From assembly GCF_032884065.1 (NCBI RefSeq), contig NW_027062649.1, forward strand, positions 1,533,355 to 1,597,354: a DNA stretch of 64,000 bases, read 5' to 3'. Below the pieces are notes generated by a model that made no database searches, was not told the DNA's origin, and saw only the letters and a list, made by a program, of their open reading frames with translations. The DNA is from Artemia franciscana. Taxonomy: Eukaryota; Arthropoda; Branchiopoda; Anostraca; Artemiidae. Below, piece by piece: positions 13,267 to 26,205 of this stretch (its first letter is position 1; each line of letters starts with the position of its first letter). Both the position numbers and the translations under genes were made by a program.

Positions 13267-14167
13267 AAGACTTTTGGGGGAGAAGACTGACGGGACAAAA
13301 TTTGTCAGAATGACCAAAACAGAAACATTAGACGAAAAATTCAGCCAAAAGGATATTTTAGGATTTAATGGCTTAAATAGTCCCACATCCTCAATATACT
13401 TTCCTTTTTAAACCATTTTACTATAATATTTATTATATTCTCTTATAATTATCAACTTACGCCATTATTCACTTAAATAAGTCCAATTGGTGCTTAATTC
13501 ATCTATATTGTTTAAATAATCCAACTGTTTGTGCAAACAAAAACAAAAAAGATTCGGTTATGAAAAATTTATAGAATTTAAGTCGGCCTTTTATTTACGC
13601 TATTAATATTCTCACCTGTTTGCTAATTGCATAATTTGACTCAATCTAAAATTTGTATTCTTATACGGTTCGCACAAAAACCCTGAATATTTTGAAAAAA
13701 ATACCCGACCAAAGTCTGCTTTTAGATAAAAATCAAAGCTTTGTTTTGAATTTGAAATTTTTACGCTTTTATCTTTAAGTAAGAGTTCCCATGTGTGACA
13801 TGCCCTTGACTTAAAGACACATGCTCTGGGTTTGAGACCCGGATAACCAGTGAGGGCAAAATTAGAAATGCTTTAAAAAATTAGGAATTGAAGTCGGAAA
13901 TAATTTTGATGTCAAATTTCTTTTTGAGATCAAATAATTTGATCTCGAAAAAATGCCAAAAACAACATTAAGAATTGGAATCCAAATGTTGAAAAAAATT
14001 GAATTTGAGTCATCACAGGTGCTTCCTCTAAAAATAAGATCCTAGGCAGTGCACTAGCACTAGTTAAACAAGAAAGATGTGGACACAATGTTTTCTTTAT
14101 TTTTTTTTTTTTTTTTTTTATGAACCAGAGCATATCTTGTCGTGTTGTGGAAACCTTCGTTTTGGTT
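13267..14167. other. No gene; possible tRNA-like B box
   Basis: No coding region is supported. At 13848-13860, GGGTTTGAGACCC resembles a Pol III B box, and the sequence around 13795-13870 could be a decayed tRNA-derived element. The A box is not convincing. Confidence 0.35.
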
Positions 14168-15882
14168 AAAATTAAATAAAAAAAAACACATTTTTTTAAA
14201 ACTGAAAGTAAGAAGCGACATTAAAACTTAAAACGGACAGAAATTACTACGTATATGAAAGGGGCTGCTCCCTTCTCAACACCCCACTCTTTACGCTAAA
14301 GTTTTTACTGATTTAAAAAGTAGAGTTGAGAGAAATTGTCAAACTTTAGCGTAAAGAGCGGGGCGTTGAGGACGGAGAAGACCCTTTCGTATACGAAGTA
14401 ATTTCTGTTCATTATAAGTTTTAATGTCGCTACTTACTTTCAGTTAAAAAAATTTGTTTTTTTTTATTTAATTTCGGAACGTTTTTGATTTAATGCATGT
14501 TTTGGTTTTGGCTCTCCGCAGATACATATTTAAAACCAAATTTACATATTCATTTGTTTTGGCTAAATGGTTTTCTCATAGTTTTGGTCGAATAGTTTTG
14601 GAGAACAGAGAGTGGGGGAGGAGGCCTAGTTTGCCCCCTCAATTTTGTGGTTACTTAAAAAAGCAACTAGAGCTTTTATTTTTTTAAGGACATTTTTATT
14701 AGTAAAAGATATACGTAACTTACGAATTAGCTGACACAACGAACTTCCGTATTCGTTTGTTTTTATTATGTATATGAGGGGGTTTACCCCCTCGTCAGTA
14801 CCTCGCTCTTTACAATAAAGCTTAAATTTTGTCCCAATTCCTTAAGAATGACCGCTGAATCACAAAGGAAGTAGATTAAATAGCTGAAATTACTAAAAAT
14901 ACTTTAGCGTAAAGAGCGAGGTACTAAGAGGAGGTGAACCCCTCATATGCGTAATAATTTCTGTTCGTTTTTAGTTTTAATGCTTCTCCTTACATTCCCC
15001 AATCCAAAACTTCTTCATATTTATTTTTTCATTGTTTTTTTTTTATAATGCTAGAAAATCCTGCGCTCCCTTCATGTAAATTTTCTTCCCCCATGACAAA
15101 TTCCTCCATGGAAAAGTTCCCCAAGCATATCTCCCTCTTCTCAACACCCTTCAGCCAAAAAATTCCCCTGAAAACGTCTGTAGACTTCCCAATAACCATT
15201 ACTATATATAAGCACTGGTCAAAGTTTGTAACTTGCAGCCCCTCCCACGGGGACTGTGGTTGAATAAGTCGTACCCAAAGACAAAGTTATAAGGTTTTTA
15301 GACTATGCAAAATAAAATGGCTATCTCAGAATTTTTATTAGGTGGCTTTTGGAAAATAATTGGTGTGTGAGGGGGCCAAGGTGTCCTTCAATTTTTTGGT
15401 CACTTAAAAAGGGCATTAGAACTTTACATTCCCATTAGAATTAGCCCTCTCGCAATATTCTAGGACTACTGGGTCGTTACGATCACCACTGGAAAAAAAA
15501 AACAACAACAAAAAAACAAATGAGCAGGCATCCATGATCTGCCTTCTGGCAAAAAATTCAAAATTCCACATTTTTGTAGATAGGAGCTTGAAACGTGTAC
15601 AGTAGGGTTGTATGATACGTTCAATGTGATGGTGTAATCTTCGTTAAGATTCTATGACTTTTAGGGTGTGTTTTCCCCTATTTTCCAAAATAAGGCAAAC
15701 TTTCTCAGGCTCGTAACTTTTGGTGGGTAAGACTAAACTTGATGAAACTTACAAACTTAAAATCAGCATGAAAATGTGATTCTTTTGATGTAGCTATGGG
15801 TAACAAAATTCCGTTTTTTAGAGTTTTGGTTACTATTGAGCCGGATCGCTCCTTACTATAGTTTGTTACCACGAACTGTTTG
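14168..15882 (-). repeat. Family A noncoding repeat, near full length
   Basis: Minus-strand copy. Its CAAACAG start with the terminal hairpin lies at 15882-15855, and its long hairpin end lies at about 14195-14450. It keeps all internal blocks seen in the plus-strand copies at 4.2 and 31.1 kb. Open frames inside it (for example 15048-15263) recur only because the repeat recurs. Confidence 0.85.
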
Positions 15883-17161
15883 ATATGCTTCTAAGCTAAA
15901 GCCAATTCAAAAGGTTAAATGGGATCCTGTTTTTATTTTGGGCTGCTCGTTTCTTTAGTGTTGAAATAAGGTTTAAAACAAGGTACAAACAACATAAATG
16001 GTTTTATGGTGACATGAATTTCTTTACCTGTGGTGGCACTATGGCGTCAAATAATCCAACGTGTTATTCAATAGCGAATCAATATCGATGCGCTTTATTT
16101 GTTAAAAAAAGTAAAAAAAAAATTGAACTGTTGCATTAAATTTGATTGTTGGAAAGTATTGCCTGAGTTATTACTGTTTAAAGGCTACATTCTGACGGGT
16201 TCTTTGATATAAGTTTTATTTTTGTTTTTCTAGCAAATGATAAGATTACAACATATTTTAATTTTATGTTGTTTGGCATTGCACGGTTTGTCTTATTGTT
16301 TTTTTGGGTGGGAGAGGAGGTCAGCATATCCGTCATACAAAATAGAATTGACTGTATTCGGGCCTTAGATAGCTAATCTTAAATTCAATGTGTTTATCGT
16401 ATATGTTTCGTAGTGTAGTCTAGTTACCAATAGCAATAAAAAAAAAGTCATACGGCAAATTTGCTCAAATTTATGGGAAGAGATTCCTGCCACTGACTTA
16501 TATAGTATATTGTCTTTTTAAAAATTTTATTTTTTATTTTATCTGTCGAATCAATTTTGGCTAAATAAAGATAGTTGTTTTAAGCCTCACTTAAAATTTA
16601 CGTTCATTAGTTCATTTTCTATTAACTACTAGTGTATGGGCATCCACTGACATTTTTACAGGAGGGGATGCTGCAGTTATCTAAGTTCTATGTTTTGTAT
16701 CGTTTTTTTTCTCTTGATTGAGTAACGTTTCCGAAATTTGAGTTTTAATGACGAACGATCTAGATTCGCTCATTAACAAGGTAAGATAATATTTAGTGAA
16801 ACACTTCACTTGAAACAGTGAGAATGGTGTTCTTTTTATAGATTAGATTAAACAACCCATCCCCCCCCCTTGACCAGTAAATCGCATGCAGGAGCAACCT
16901 TACTAATATTGATTATGTACTACAAATATTTTCATGCAAAACAACTTCTAGATTTGATTGATCAAAAACTTTTACTTTTGAATAGAATGTATTTTGATCT
17001 AGATGGCAACAAGGGCGGATCCAGGATTTTCTTTGGAGGGGGGGGAGGAGGGCATATAATAGGTTGCTTGAATAAACTTGCGAACAAAGAAATCCTCACA
17101 ATTTAAAGGGAATCTCGACAATTATGCGTCGTAGGTAGGTAGTAGAAATGGTCGTAACCTG
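15883..17161. other. No gene; short dispersed-repeat scrap
   Basis: No supported gene. Near 17009-17060, GGGCGGATCCAGGATTTT followed by a G run resembles the end of a common non-autonomous DNA element, but no partner end was found. A C run lies at 16861. Confidence 0.4.
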
Positions 17162-18797
17162 TATTGCAAGAGCAACACTGGTTTTGTCGTGTTTTTTTTT
17201 TGCTCCTAGCATCCCAGTTTCAGCTTATTCCTAGAAACTGGTAAGGGTATAACCTCTGCGCTTTTCACGGAGAGTGTGGACCTTAGGCCGGATTGATAAA
17301 TATGACTTTGCCTTTTGGAAAGCTTCGTAAAACTCTTGCCTGGGGCCAAAAAGGATGGTTTTTGCTTGTCTTTGAGCCAGAGCCTATAGTGTGTGAAATC
17401 AAGTGGAGTTTTAAAGCCTATGTCAGAGAAAAATATCTGAAGTTATGCAGTCAAGCTTTTGTTTCATCAAACCATGTATCTGCTTTCGAGTGGATAGCTC
17501 CGTTCTAGCAGGCAAGCAGGCTGGCACCAGTTTCTAATTGAAGAAGGACTAAAATCTATAAACGTTAAATACATACGGCAGTTATCGGTCCCCAAAGCCA
17601 ATATATCTTCTTTGAGTGATAAACAGAAAAATTTACAGAAATAAAAAAGTGGGGACCAAAAGTGCTGCCATCTATTGTTTCTACAAATTTCTGTCCGTGA
17701 TTTCAGCTGAGTTGATCTTTCGGTTTTTTGCACGTGGGATTGCGGTAGTACTATTAGATGTACCACTTAAACTTAAAAGTTATCTCATTGCTAAAGAAAT
17801 TAGAGTTTATCCTTTGCTTCTTTCTAAGTGGTGACGTTAGAAACTTGCCGACGGCAAAAAGTCAACTTTTGAACTAAGACAGATAATTTTCTTTTGACGG
17901 CAGTCGATAGTTCTTGATGAGTTGATCAAGTTATGTGTCATCCATTTTTGGTAGAAAACTTACTTCATGAGATGTATCAGTTTGAAAGTTTAAAGGGGTT
18001 GACAACTTCAATAGTAGGGTACACACTGAAACCAAAAGTAGGTTGATACGGAAATTGTATCAAATATACTTCTTAAACTTTAAAATTTCTCGCATTGTTA
18101 AAGAAATTAGAATTTATCCTTTGCTCCTTGCTCCCTAAGTGATGACGTTAGAAACTTGGCCTACGGTAAAAAAGTCAACTTTTGAACTAAGACAGATAGA
18201 TTTTTTTTTTGACGGCAGTCGATAGCTCCCGATGAGCTGATCAGAGTATATATCATCAATTTTTTGGTAGACAAGTTTCTTTGCGAGTTACACTAGTTTG
18301 AAAGTTTAAAGGGGTTGACAACTTCAGCAATAAGGTACACACTGAACCCGAAAATAGGCTGATACCAATTGTACGACATGTAGTGGAGCTTTAAGCATCA
18401 GTCGACTTTTAGTTCATAATTATCTTCTGGAATGAGGGGTTTGCAACTTTTCTAAGTTGGTGTACCTATTATTTGTTTCCGTTGTATTTGATAGTAAGAC
18501 CAATTTGGTTCCAGCGGTAAGACATGTAGGGGACTTAATAGTAATAATCAGCTTTTAGGCTGCAATCATCTTTAGTGATGAGGGGCTTGCAAATTTTGCT
18601 AGTTTCAATGAAGAATTTGCAACTTTTGCGACTTGGTGTACCTAGTATTCATTGTAAGATCCTTACAGATTAACAACTTCAGCGTTTAATCAAAGCGAGG
18701 AAACAAAACCAAAGTGTCACTCTCTTAACACTTTAGTCGGCGAAGCCGAACAAAGGTTGCTGCAATACCTCACATTGCCCATGCAGCGTAGATCTAG
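17162..18797 (+). mobile_element. Noncoding Helitron-like element, unit 1 of tandem pair
   Basis: Begins with GCAAGAGCAACACTGGTTTT. It contains two copies of a 300-bp block (about 17765-18050 and 18070-18355) and two degenerate 140-bp blocks. It ends with a decayed palindrome (ATTGCCCATGCAGCGT) and CTAG at 18794-18797 followed by T. Unit 2 starts at once with the same order of blocks. The hairpin-CTAG-T end suggests a Helitron derivative of a different family from the ones at 1-3 kb. No coding capacity. Confidence 0.55.
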
Positions 18798-18802
18798 TTG
18801 TG

Positions 18803-20476
18803 TCGCGAGAGCAACACTGGTTTCGTCCCGTTTTCTTTTGTTTTTGGTTTGTTTGTTTTTTTTGTTTTTTCCCTACGCCGTCGATCTCTGCTTATTCCTG
18901 GAAACTGGTAAGGGTCTAACCTGTACAGTTTTACGGAAAGTGTATACCTCAGGCCAGATTGATGAATATGACAGTACATTTTGGAAAGCTCCTCATAACT
19001 CTTATTTGGACCAAAAAGGATGTTTTTTGCTTGACCACGAGCCAGAGCCTATGGTGTACGAAGTGAAGTGGGGTTATATAACCTATGTCAGAGAGGAGTA
19101 TCTGAAGTTGTGCAGCGAAACTTTCGTTTCATCAAACTATGTAAACTTTAAAGTTCTCTCATTGCTAAAGAAATTGGAGCTTATTCTTTGCTCCTTTCAA
19201 AGTGGTGACGTTAGAAAGTTGGCCCACGGCGAAAAAAAAAATCAACTTTTGAACAAAGACAGACAAAAATTTTTTCGACGGTAATCTGTAGCTCTTGATG
19301 AGCTGATCAAAGTATTTGACATCCAGTTTTTGGTACAGAAATTCCTTCATGAGGTATACCAGTTTAAAAGTTTCAAGGAGTTGACAACTTCAGTAGTAAG
19401 GTACACACTAAAACGAAATCTAGGCCGATACAAACTGTGAGACATATAGAGGACTTGTAAGCAACAGTCTGGTGTTAGGAAATAATCAGCTTCGGCAATG
19501 AGGGGTTAGCAACTTTTGCTAGTTGGTGTATTTATTATTTGTTTGCAGTGTATTTGATGGTAAGCCAATTTGGTTCCAGCGATAAGACATGTAGGAGACT
19601 TGTAAGTTATAACCTGCTTTTGGGCTAATGTCAACTTTAGCGATGAGGGGTTTGCAACTATGCTAGTTGGTGTACCCATTTATCTGTTTCCGGTGAACTT
19701 GATGCCTATAACGGGAGAGGGACTCTCCTGTGATAGGCTCACTTTGGGCGAGTAACGACTGTTAGCTTGTGATTATCTTCGGCAATGAGGGGTTTGCCAC
19801 TTTTGCTAGTTGGTGTACCTATTATTTGTTTTCGGCGTATTTGATGGTTAAACCAATTTGGTTCTAGTGGTAAGAAATGTAGGGTACTTGTAAGTAATAA
19901 TCAGCTGTTGGGCTAAAATCATCTTCGGCAATGAGGGGTTTGTAACTTTTGCTAGTTGATGTACCCATTTTTCTGTTTCCGGTGAACTTAATGTTTGTCA
20001 CGGGAGAGGGACTTGTAAGTAAGAATCTGTTCACTTTGGGCTAGAAATTTGTTCAAATTAGTGCACATTTTATTCGATTTCTTCAAATCTGACAGAATTA
20101 AGTGTTTACACAACGGGTACAAACAATAACGTGAAACAGTGAGGTAGTTTCCACCTGTGGTATTTTAATCCTGAAAAGTTACGGATAGCTTTATAATACT
20201 ACTAGATTATATAAGATATTGTTCCAAGTTTTCATCCGTTACGATGTCTACGATTGAAAAGGGCAGAGTTCAACTGGCTGCAAAGTCAATTTAGTCCCTT
20301 CTTTCGATACTATTTGGTTGTTGTTTTTTCAACATTGAGGAATAGCCTTTGGTCATGTGATTACTGATCGATAGCGAAGAAACAAAACCAAAGTGTTGCT
20401 CTCGCAACACTTTAGTCGGTGAAGCCGGACAAAGGTTGCTGCAAATCTTCACGTTGCCCGGGCAACGTATGTCTAG
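18803..20476 (+). mobile_element. Noncoding Helitron-like element, unit 2 of tandem pair
   Basis: Starts TCGCGAGAGCAACACTGG, a possible Helitron 5' TC, directly after unit 1. It carries one 300-bp block (19140-19430) and four 140-bp repeats (19480-20010). The end has an internal hairpin at 20391-20412 (stem AAGTGTTGC), the perfect palindrome ACGTTGCCCGGGCAACGT at 20451-20468, and CTAG at 20473-20476 followed by T. Length is about 1.67 kb against 1.64 kb for unit 1. A 175-residue open frame at 18757-19284 spans the unit junction; I do not regard it as a gene. Confidence 0.6.
19480..20010. repeat. Tandem repeat of about 140 bp, four units
   Basis: The phrase AATGAGGGGTTTGCAACTTT followed by GCTAGTTGGTGTACC recurs near 19496, 19637, 19773 and 19926. 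Weaker units lie at 18434 and 18578 in the upstream element. Confidence 0.8.
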
Positions 20477-23400
20477 TTTGATCTAAAATCTGGTGAACGT
20501 TAAAGTTCTAATAAATCTGTTCAAGTTAAATAGTATTTTAAATATTGACTAAAAAAAAAGTAATATATAAAAATCATCCCAACATTAAAAAAAAAAAAAG
20601 CTGATCACCATCTATAAGAAATGAAATTTAAAGTTTTCTGCATGATTTTTTGCCTTTGCACTTGACCACTATAGCAAGTAAGTTAAGCTTTTTCATTAGA
20701 AAGAATAAAAATAAAATTGGTCTTGAACCATCTTTTCGGATCATGCACTCTTTTTTACAGTTTGTATAGAGAAAACTATTTAGCATGTCGCATAACTTTG
20801 TGGGATCACTTAGTAACCATGATAGTAATGAATAGTAGGAAATGAGGATAAATATACAACTTGTATGTTCGTATAAAGATGTATTAAAAATTAAATACTT
20901 GTCCTTTTAGGAATGTAACAATAAAAACTGAACAAAGAAATAGAAATGTATTGAAGACATTTAAAACGAGAGGTTTTAATACAAGCAAAGAAAAATTAAC
21001 TAATCACTGTTTCTTTTTAAAAATAGTGTTTTAATAAGCAGTGTCAAATTTGACGAAATCTCAAAAATTTACTAATCAAAATTTTACTTTTCATAACGAC
21101 GTAGCGTATCTTTCCACGTTTTAAAGTTCGATATACTTCGCTTAAATTACAGAATTCACACTTCTATAAGAAAAAGTCTATTTCTTTATTTCTTTTCCCA
21201 CCATACCTAGTTACTACACGGTCGATGTCTACCTCAATGTTCTGGCGAATGTTTGTAATGGCTAGTCCTGTCAGTTTAGAGCTCTTCGTTAATATTTCCT
21301 CTTTTATTCATCCTAAAATACTCGAATAAAGATCAAAATCATCAGAAAACATAAACTTTAAAATAGATACATGTACGTATTTGCTTCAAAATAGGTATAT
21401 GGGTCGAAATACTCCATAAAAATATAATAATGTGTCTGATATTTTTTAATTTGATACGTATAGAGTGGCGATTCAAATTTTCAGGGTTTCAAGCTTTGCT
21501 AGATCCCTAAGAATTTTTTTTCAGATATTCAATTCGAACATTTAAATCCCGATACATCTGTTAAGCACAAGAACAAAAATTTGAAATTTGACTCAGATTT
21601 AGTATCTAGTAAGAGGATTGTCATGTAAAAAATTTGATTTATATACAACTAATCATTGAAATATGATTGGATGGCAAGTATCAAAATAAATATAAAAATC
21701 CTCAGCGGCATATATAGCAGTTTAGACAATTTTATGGATGAAATTAAGCAACCCCTATCGAAAAACATAACTATATTTTGTGATTGGTTGGTACTAAGAA
21801 GGTGAGGAATTCTCAAATAATATTGTAGTTGCATTCCGTTTCGGTGGTTAAATCAAGCTGCGTGATTTTCCACTTTTTATCAACATTTTATTAGTTAAAA
21901 TTTAAAAAAAAACGATGCCATTCCACTGATTCAAACTGAGAATTCAAAGACCCATCCATACCAGCTAGGTTAAAAATAAACACATATTTATTTGCCTTCT
22001 TTTATAAACAATTGTTCGAAAATTTATTTATCCTAAATGATTACTTTGAACTTGGAAGAACTATTTCGACTCATATACTTAGTTTTAAGTATATACTTAT
22101 CCAAACTTTTATTTAAGTTCTGAAGAGTCTGGTCTTTCTTTTAATGCTTTAGGATGAACAGAGGAGGTGATATGTTATATAATCCAAAGCTTTAACTAGA
22201 TAAAAATAGGCAGTAAAGCGGCCACCATTTCCTATCCAAAATCCAAAACTCTTATTAATTAATTTTTCACTTCTCACACATTACTTTTTTTTATACAAAT
22301 CCCCAAAAAACAACAGTGTTGTAAAAACCACCCCGTTCCGCAAAAAAAAAAATCGCAAAAAAAACAGACAGCTAAAAAAGTAATGATATCAATTTCTTCA
22401 CCTCATTGTCTTAGCAAAACTCGAAAAGAAATTTTTGACATTAAAAAGAAGTAAACATTTTGCTTTTTTCCCGTTGTGAGAACACAATCCTTAAATATCA
22501 TTTCGACAGCCTAAAGAAGTTAGTATTTTAAATTTCCCATTACAAAATGAAGATTTTTGCCTCGTTTTTGGCTTTTGTGGTAATACGGAGAGATTCCCTT
22601 GATAAACCTAAATTAAATCAAATACTTTTTGGCGGTATGAGACATTAGTAAAATCTAACAGAAACCACACAAAGTGACTAAAACCTTGTTTCAAACTATT
22701 CTGAGAAGTTTTGTTCGTCAATTAAGAGGATATTTTCGTTAAAGATTAATATAGCTGATCAAAAACTTCCTTTGATGCAAAAAATATCGTTTCTTGTTTT
22801 TTGAGCTAGTAGATTTTTCTCGTTAAGCAGTTAAGTACGTCAAATATGAAACCATACCCTAACAAATTTTACAATGATATGACTGCCAGTGAAGCTAGGG
22901 CTACTACTATTAATTAATATTTCAGTTACTATGAGCTAGCTGTCGTTCTTGATGATATTTCTGTATAGAGGTTACGGATAAAGCAATTCTAATAATGTAG
23001 CTCAAGAACACAATTTTGAAATAGTTTATGTTAAAATTAAATGATTGTATTAAAAGATCCGGGTTGCAACAGTATCTGGAAGCCTAGTAAGAGACGATCC
23101 GGCTCCTTACCAAGCAATAAAATAGGCCATAACTCCTAAGAAAAGTCAGATGACTGAGTCAGGGGACATGCAACGGCGGTAGATTGCAGTCCCGAAATCC
23201 AGTTTGAACCACAGCGTTGACGGTTTGTCCTGTAACATCGGATAGAAGAAAGAGAACTATATTAAAAAGTAAAGCATAAGAAAATGTTCAGATAGTATAC
23301 ATTTAGAAATACTAGATAAGTAAGTTTCTTAGCAAATCTAAATAAAGTAGCAGATTAAAAACTATTCAAAAAAGTATCTTTGACCGAAATTAGATAATCC

Positions 23401-23955
23401 TATTTGATTAAATAAAATGTCCTGTGGAGTGAGGCAAACCAACCAAACAGGATATTTGAAGTAATCGCGACTATATATTGTGTATTTTTTTTCTAAGACT
23501 ATATTTTTCGGTTTTATCAATAGAACTGCTTTTATAGTTACATTGTGCTTCATATACGCATCTGGTGAGAAACTGGGGTCTTGTCCTTACCTGAGGCAAG
23601 GATATTCATAACACTGAGGTTACTTTTGAATATAACAGATGAATTATTTTTAACATTTTTTTTTCGATTTTCACTATTCCCTGGATAGGAAGAAAATAAA
23701 CTTTATTTCAATATTTTATGTTGGAAAGATTTTGAATTTTAGTAAGATGTCTTCTTTTCGTTTCCGTAGTTATATCATTTATAAAAGTGACCTCGCGAAC
23801 CATCCTTACAGAAATTCTACACTGTTGTATCACTCTCTTTGAACTGTCCTTAAAATATACAGAGAATGAAGCAGTTAAGTAAATCCAATATTGCACGATA
23901 CTCTGGAAATTTTTACCGACGATGGTAGTGCCACTAAAGCTAAGGCTAATAATAA
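20477..23955. other. No gene recognised over 3.5 kb
   Basis: AT-rich sequence without a convincing exon, RNA gene or abundant repeat. Near 23060-23110 the phrase ATCCGGGTTGCAACAG matches, inverted, the end of family B, so a small family B remnant may lie there. Confidence 0.5.
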
Positions 23956-24278
23956 TCTGTATATATAAAAATAAGTTGTCTGTTACACTATGTCTGTTAC
24001 GCCAGATTATATCTTCTATATATATATAAACGAAAACAAACTAAAATGTAAAAACTGGCAATTGCATAAATATTTCGAAATATTTTAACAATAGATTAAA
24101 GTAATTCGGAGACCTTAAAACAGATACTTAAAATTTGAGGTTTATTATAAATTGTTGAGCTTTAGCAAGCTTGGCACGTGAAGAGGAATTTTTAGTATAG
24201 ATATTAAAATGACAGAAGAAACAGCCGAGGAAACTGCTCAAACAGTTAATTCAAAGAGAAATTTTAGTATTCAGTTAC
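23956..24278 (+). mobile_element. Helitron 5' fragment
   Basis: Starts TCTGTATATATAAAAATAAG and continues with the 5' leader also present at 38586-38880. It then begins coding (MTEETAEETAQTVNSKRNF at 24210-24266) and breaks off into AGTATTCAGTTACTATGAG. Only the 5' leader and the first codons of the Helitron protein remain. Confidence 0.75.
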
Positions 24279-24384
24279 TATGAGTAGAAATTCAGTTACT
24301 ATGAGTAGGCGTTTTCTCATTGTTATAACTATAGTGAAGTCACCTATACAGGTTAGTAAAGGCAAGAGTCCGATTATACATTTT

Positions 24385-24650
24385 TTTTAATTACAAGGTT
24401 TTAACCCCATCAATTTCCTTCGAGCCACTAAACAACTCTTTACGTGTCCTAGTGCCCGCTATCTGAGGAAAAGAAAATAAGAAAAATACCATACATGCAG
24501 AACATCATGGTTGAAAACACTTTTCTTGTTTTTCAACAAGAAAATTTTTCTTGTCTATTCAAGCCGAGGGACGGTAAGTTTCCTAAGCTGGGGATTTTGG
24601 ATAAGGCAGTCTGATACTGAGCTTCTTGTTTTTATCTCACTCTATTTATA
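24385..24650 (+). repeat. Family B repeat, degenerate copy
   Basis: Shares the order of blocks with the copies near actin: AATTACAA, GAGCCACTAAACAACTCTTTA, CAGAACATCATGGTTG, then TTCAAGCCGAGGGACGGTAA. An internal inverted duplication (TTTTCTTGTT and AACAAGAAAA, about 24520-24545) is particular to this copy. Confidence 0.65.
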
Positions 24651-24789
24651 AAAGTTCTGTTCACAAGAACAGAACAACGGGGACATTAACGTTAAAGATT
24701 AATATAACTGGTCGATGATCACTCGTTTTTAATTTAGCCGATCTATAATAATATATTGACTTGTTTCGTCTCCTGCTAAGACTTTGTCT

Positions 24790-25620
24790 GTGTACGATGG
24801 CACGTGTTGCTTTTTACTAGTGTCGAATGTATCTGAAAATAAATCGTATTTGTATGTTCGACGAAACGGTATATTTGTTTCTTAATAATCTTGGAAAAAA
24901 CTATCTGGTTGACGCGATCTCTCCAATTGATCGTATTTTAAAAGTTCTGGCCAGTTTTTATGCATTTTTAGTCCATCGGCTTTTTCTTTAGACATTTCCA
25001 AGCAATAGTTGAGATCACCAAGCCAAATGACGTAATCTTGAGAATGGAGGTTTCTTTTATATGGGAAACGGAGGCTCTTAACAATCTATATATATAAATA
25101 TCAAAATAGTTTTTATTTCTCTCAAGCAGTCTGTTTTCGTCTGCTGTCAGGTGACAACACACAAATGAAAATGACGTTGAATGCAAAAGGAAGCGGTCAA
25201 ATACAGCGCCTTTAGAGCTTGGGGTTGCCTGAGGGTTTACATCGATTGTGTGTCGTGCACATATGGCAGTAAACACTCTTTAATAAAAATATACAAACGC
25301 TTTTTCCGTAGCTCGACTAAGATAAAGTATTTATTGATGCCCACCTTTGCTAGTATTTTTTGAATTGAATTTTGATGAAGTACATGACCTGGACTTCTAA
25401 TACTTAAATCATTAATAATATTTCCGAAATTATGATCGTCTAATTCCTGGAACCCCACAGCAAATATATGAAAATCTTTGTATATTTCCCTATTTTCTGG
25501 ATCCTTGCCACCAAGTAGCCATGTAGCCAATTAGATATGTTTATCTACATGTAGCCATGTAGCCAAGTAGCCTAGTAGATATGTTTCTTTGCCACCAAGT
25601 GGCCACTCTTCTAGCGGCAT
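24790..25620 (-). pseudogene. Synaptojanin-like inositol 5-phosphatase, processed pseudogene
   Basis: The minus strand encodes consecutive motifs of the inositol polyphosphate 5-phosphatase domain without introns: FHIFAVGFQELD (about 25440), KGAVFDRFLLHSTSFSFVC (about 25180), the catalytic DYVIWLGDLNY (about 25025) and TYKYDLFSDTFDTS (about 24840). The spacing and the last motif fit synaptojanin best, although OCRL-like enzymes share most of it. A living enzyme would remove the 5-phosphate from phosphoinositides at membranes. Three frames are used, a TA insertion lies near 25080-25100, and TAA at 24884-24882 interrupts the last part. A small local duplication of the GGCTACTTGGTGGCAA segment lies at 25500-25610. 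The intronless, broken state suggests an old retrocopy; the parent gene is not in the window. Confidence 0.8.
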
Positions 25621-25764
25621 AGATTCAACTGCTCGTGTTCATAACATTGTACGTACACACTGCTATGAGAATTGGAATTGGTATTTAGGTTTGTTCTTTT
25701 GAGAACATAATGTCTTTTTAATGTAATGTATAAAACTATTTCTCTTGAGCTTTGTTGATGGTGA

Positions 25765-26045
25765 TTGCTCATCAAATATTCCCTGTATCCCCTTTGTCAT
25801 TTATATATCCCCCCTCTGCCCTTCTGGAGTCCCCTTTGTAGTTGTGTCCCTGTGTCTCGGTCGTCATTTATATTCCCTGTGTCCCGGTCGTCATTTGTGT
25901 CCCAGTGTCTTGGTCTGTAATTTCTCTTTGAGTGTTCCGGTCGTCATTTATATTGCCTGTGTCCCGGTCTGTAATTTGTCTTTGAGTGTCCCAGTCGTCA
26001 TTTATATTCCTTGTGTCCTGGTGTCCGGGTGTTCCGGTCTGTAAC
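25765..26045. repeat. Compound minisatellite, inverted orientation
   Basis: GTGTCCCGGTCGTCATTTAT units, the complement of those at 1-420. Part of the Helitron derivative. Confidence 0.85.
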
Positions 26046-26205
26046 GTCATAAAGTCCTCAATGGCTCTGGTGGTGCAGCCAGTCGAGGAAGTCTAACTTT
26101 TCCGTACGCGCAACACATTCCCATTGTTTCACAATTAAATTTCAAGGCCTAGCAATAGGGACAAGTTTTAAACATAGTCCCTATTTGAACACATATACTT
26201 AAGCT

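Noticed and set aside
18757-19284. 175-codon open frame with a hydrophobic stretch resembling a membrane protein
   Set aside because: It starts in one repeat unit and ends in the next; the equivalent region at 17.16-17.5 kb does not keep the frame.
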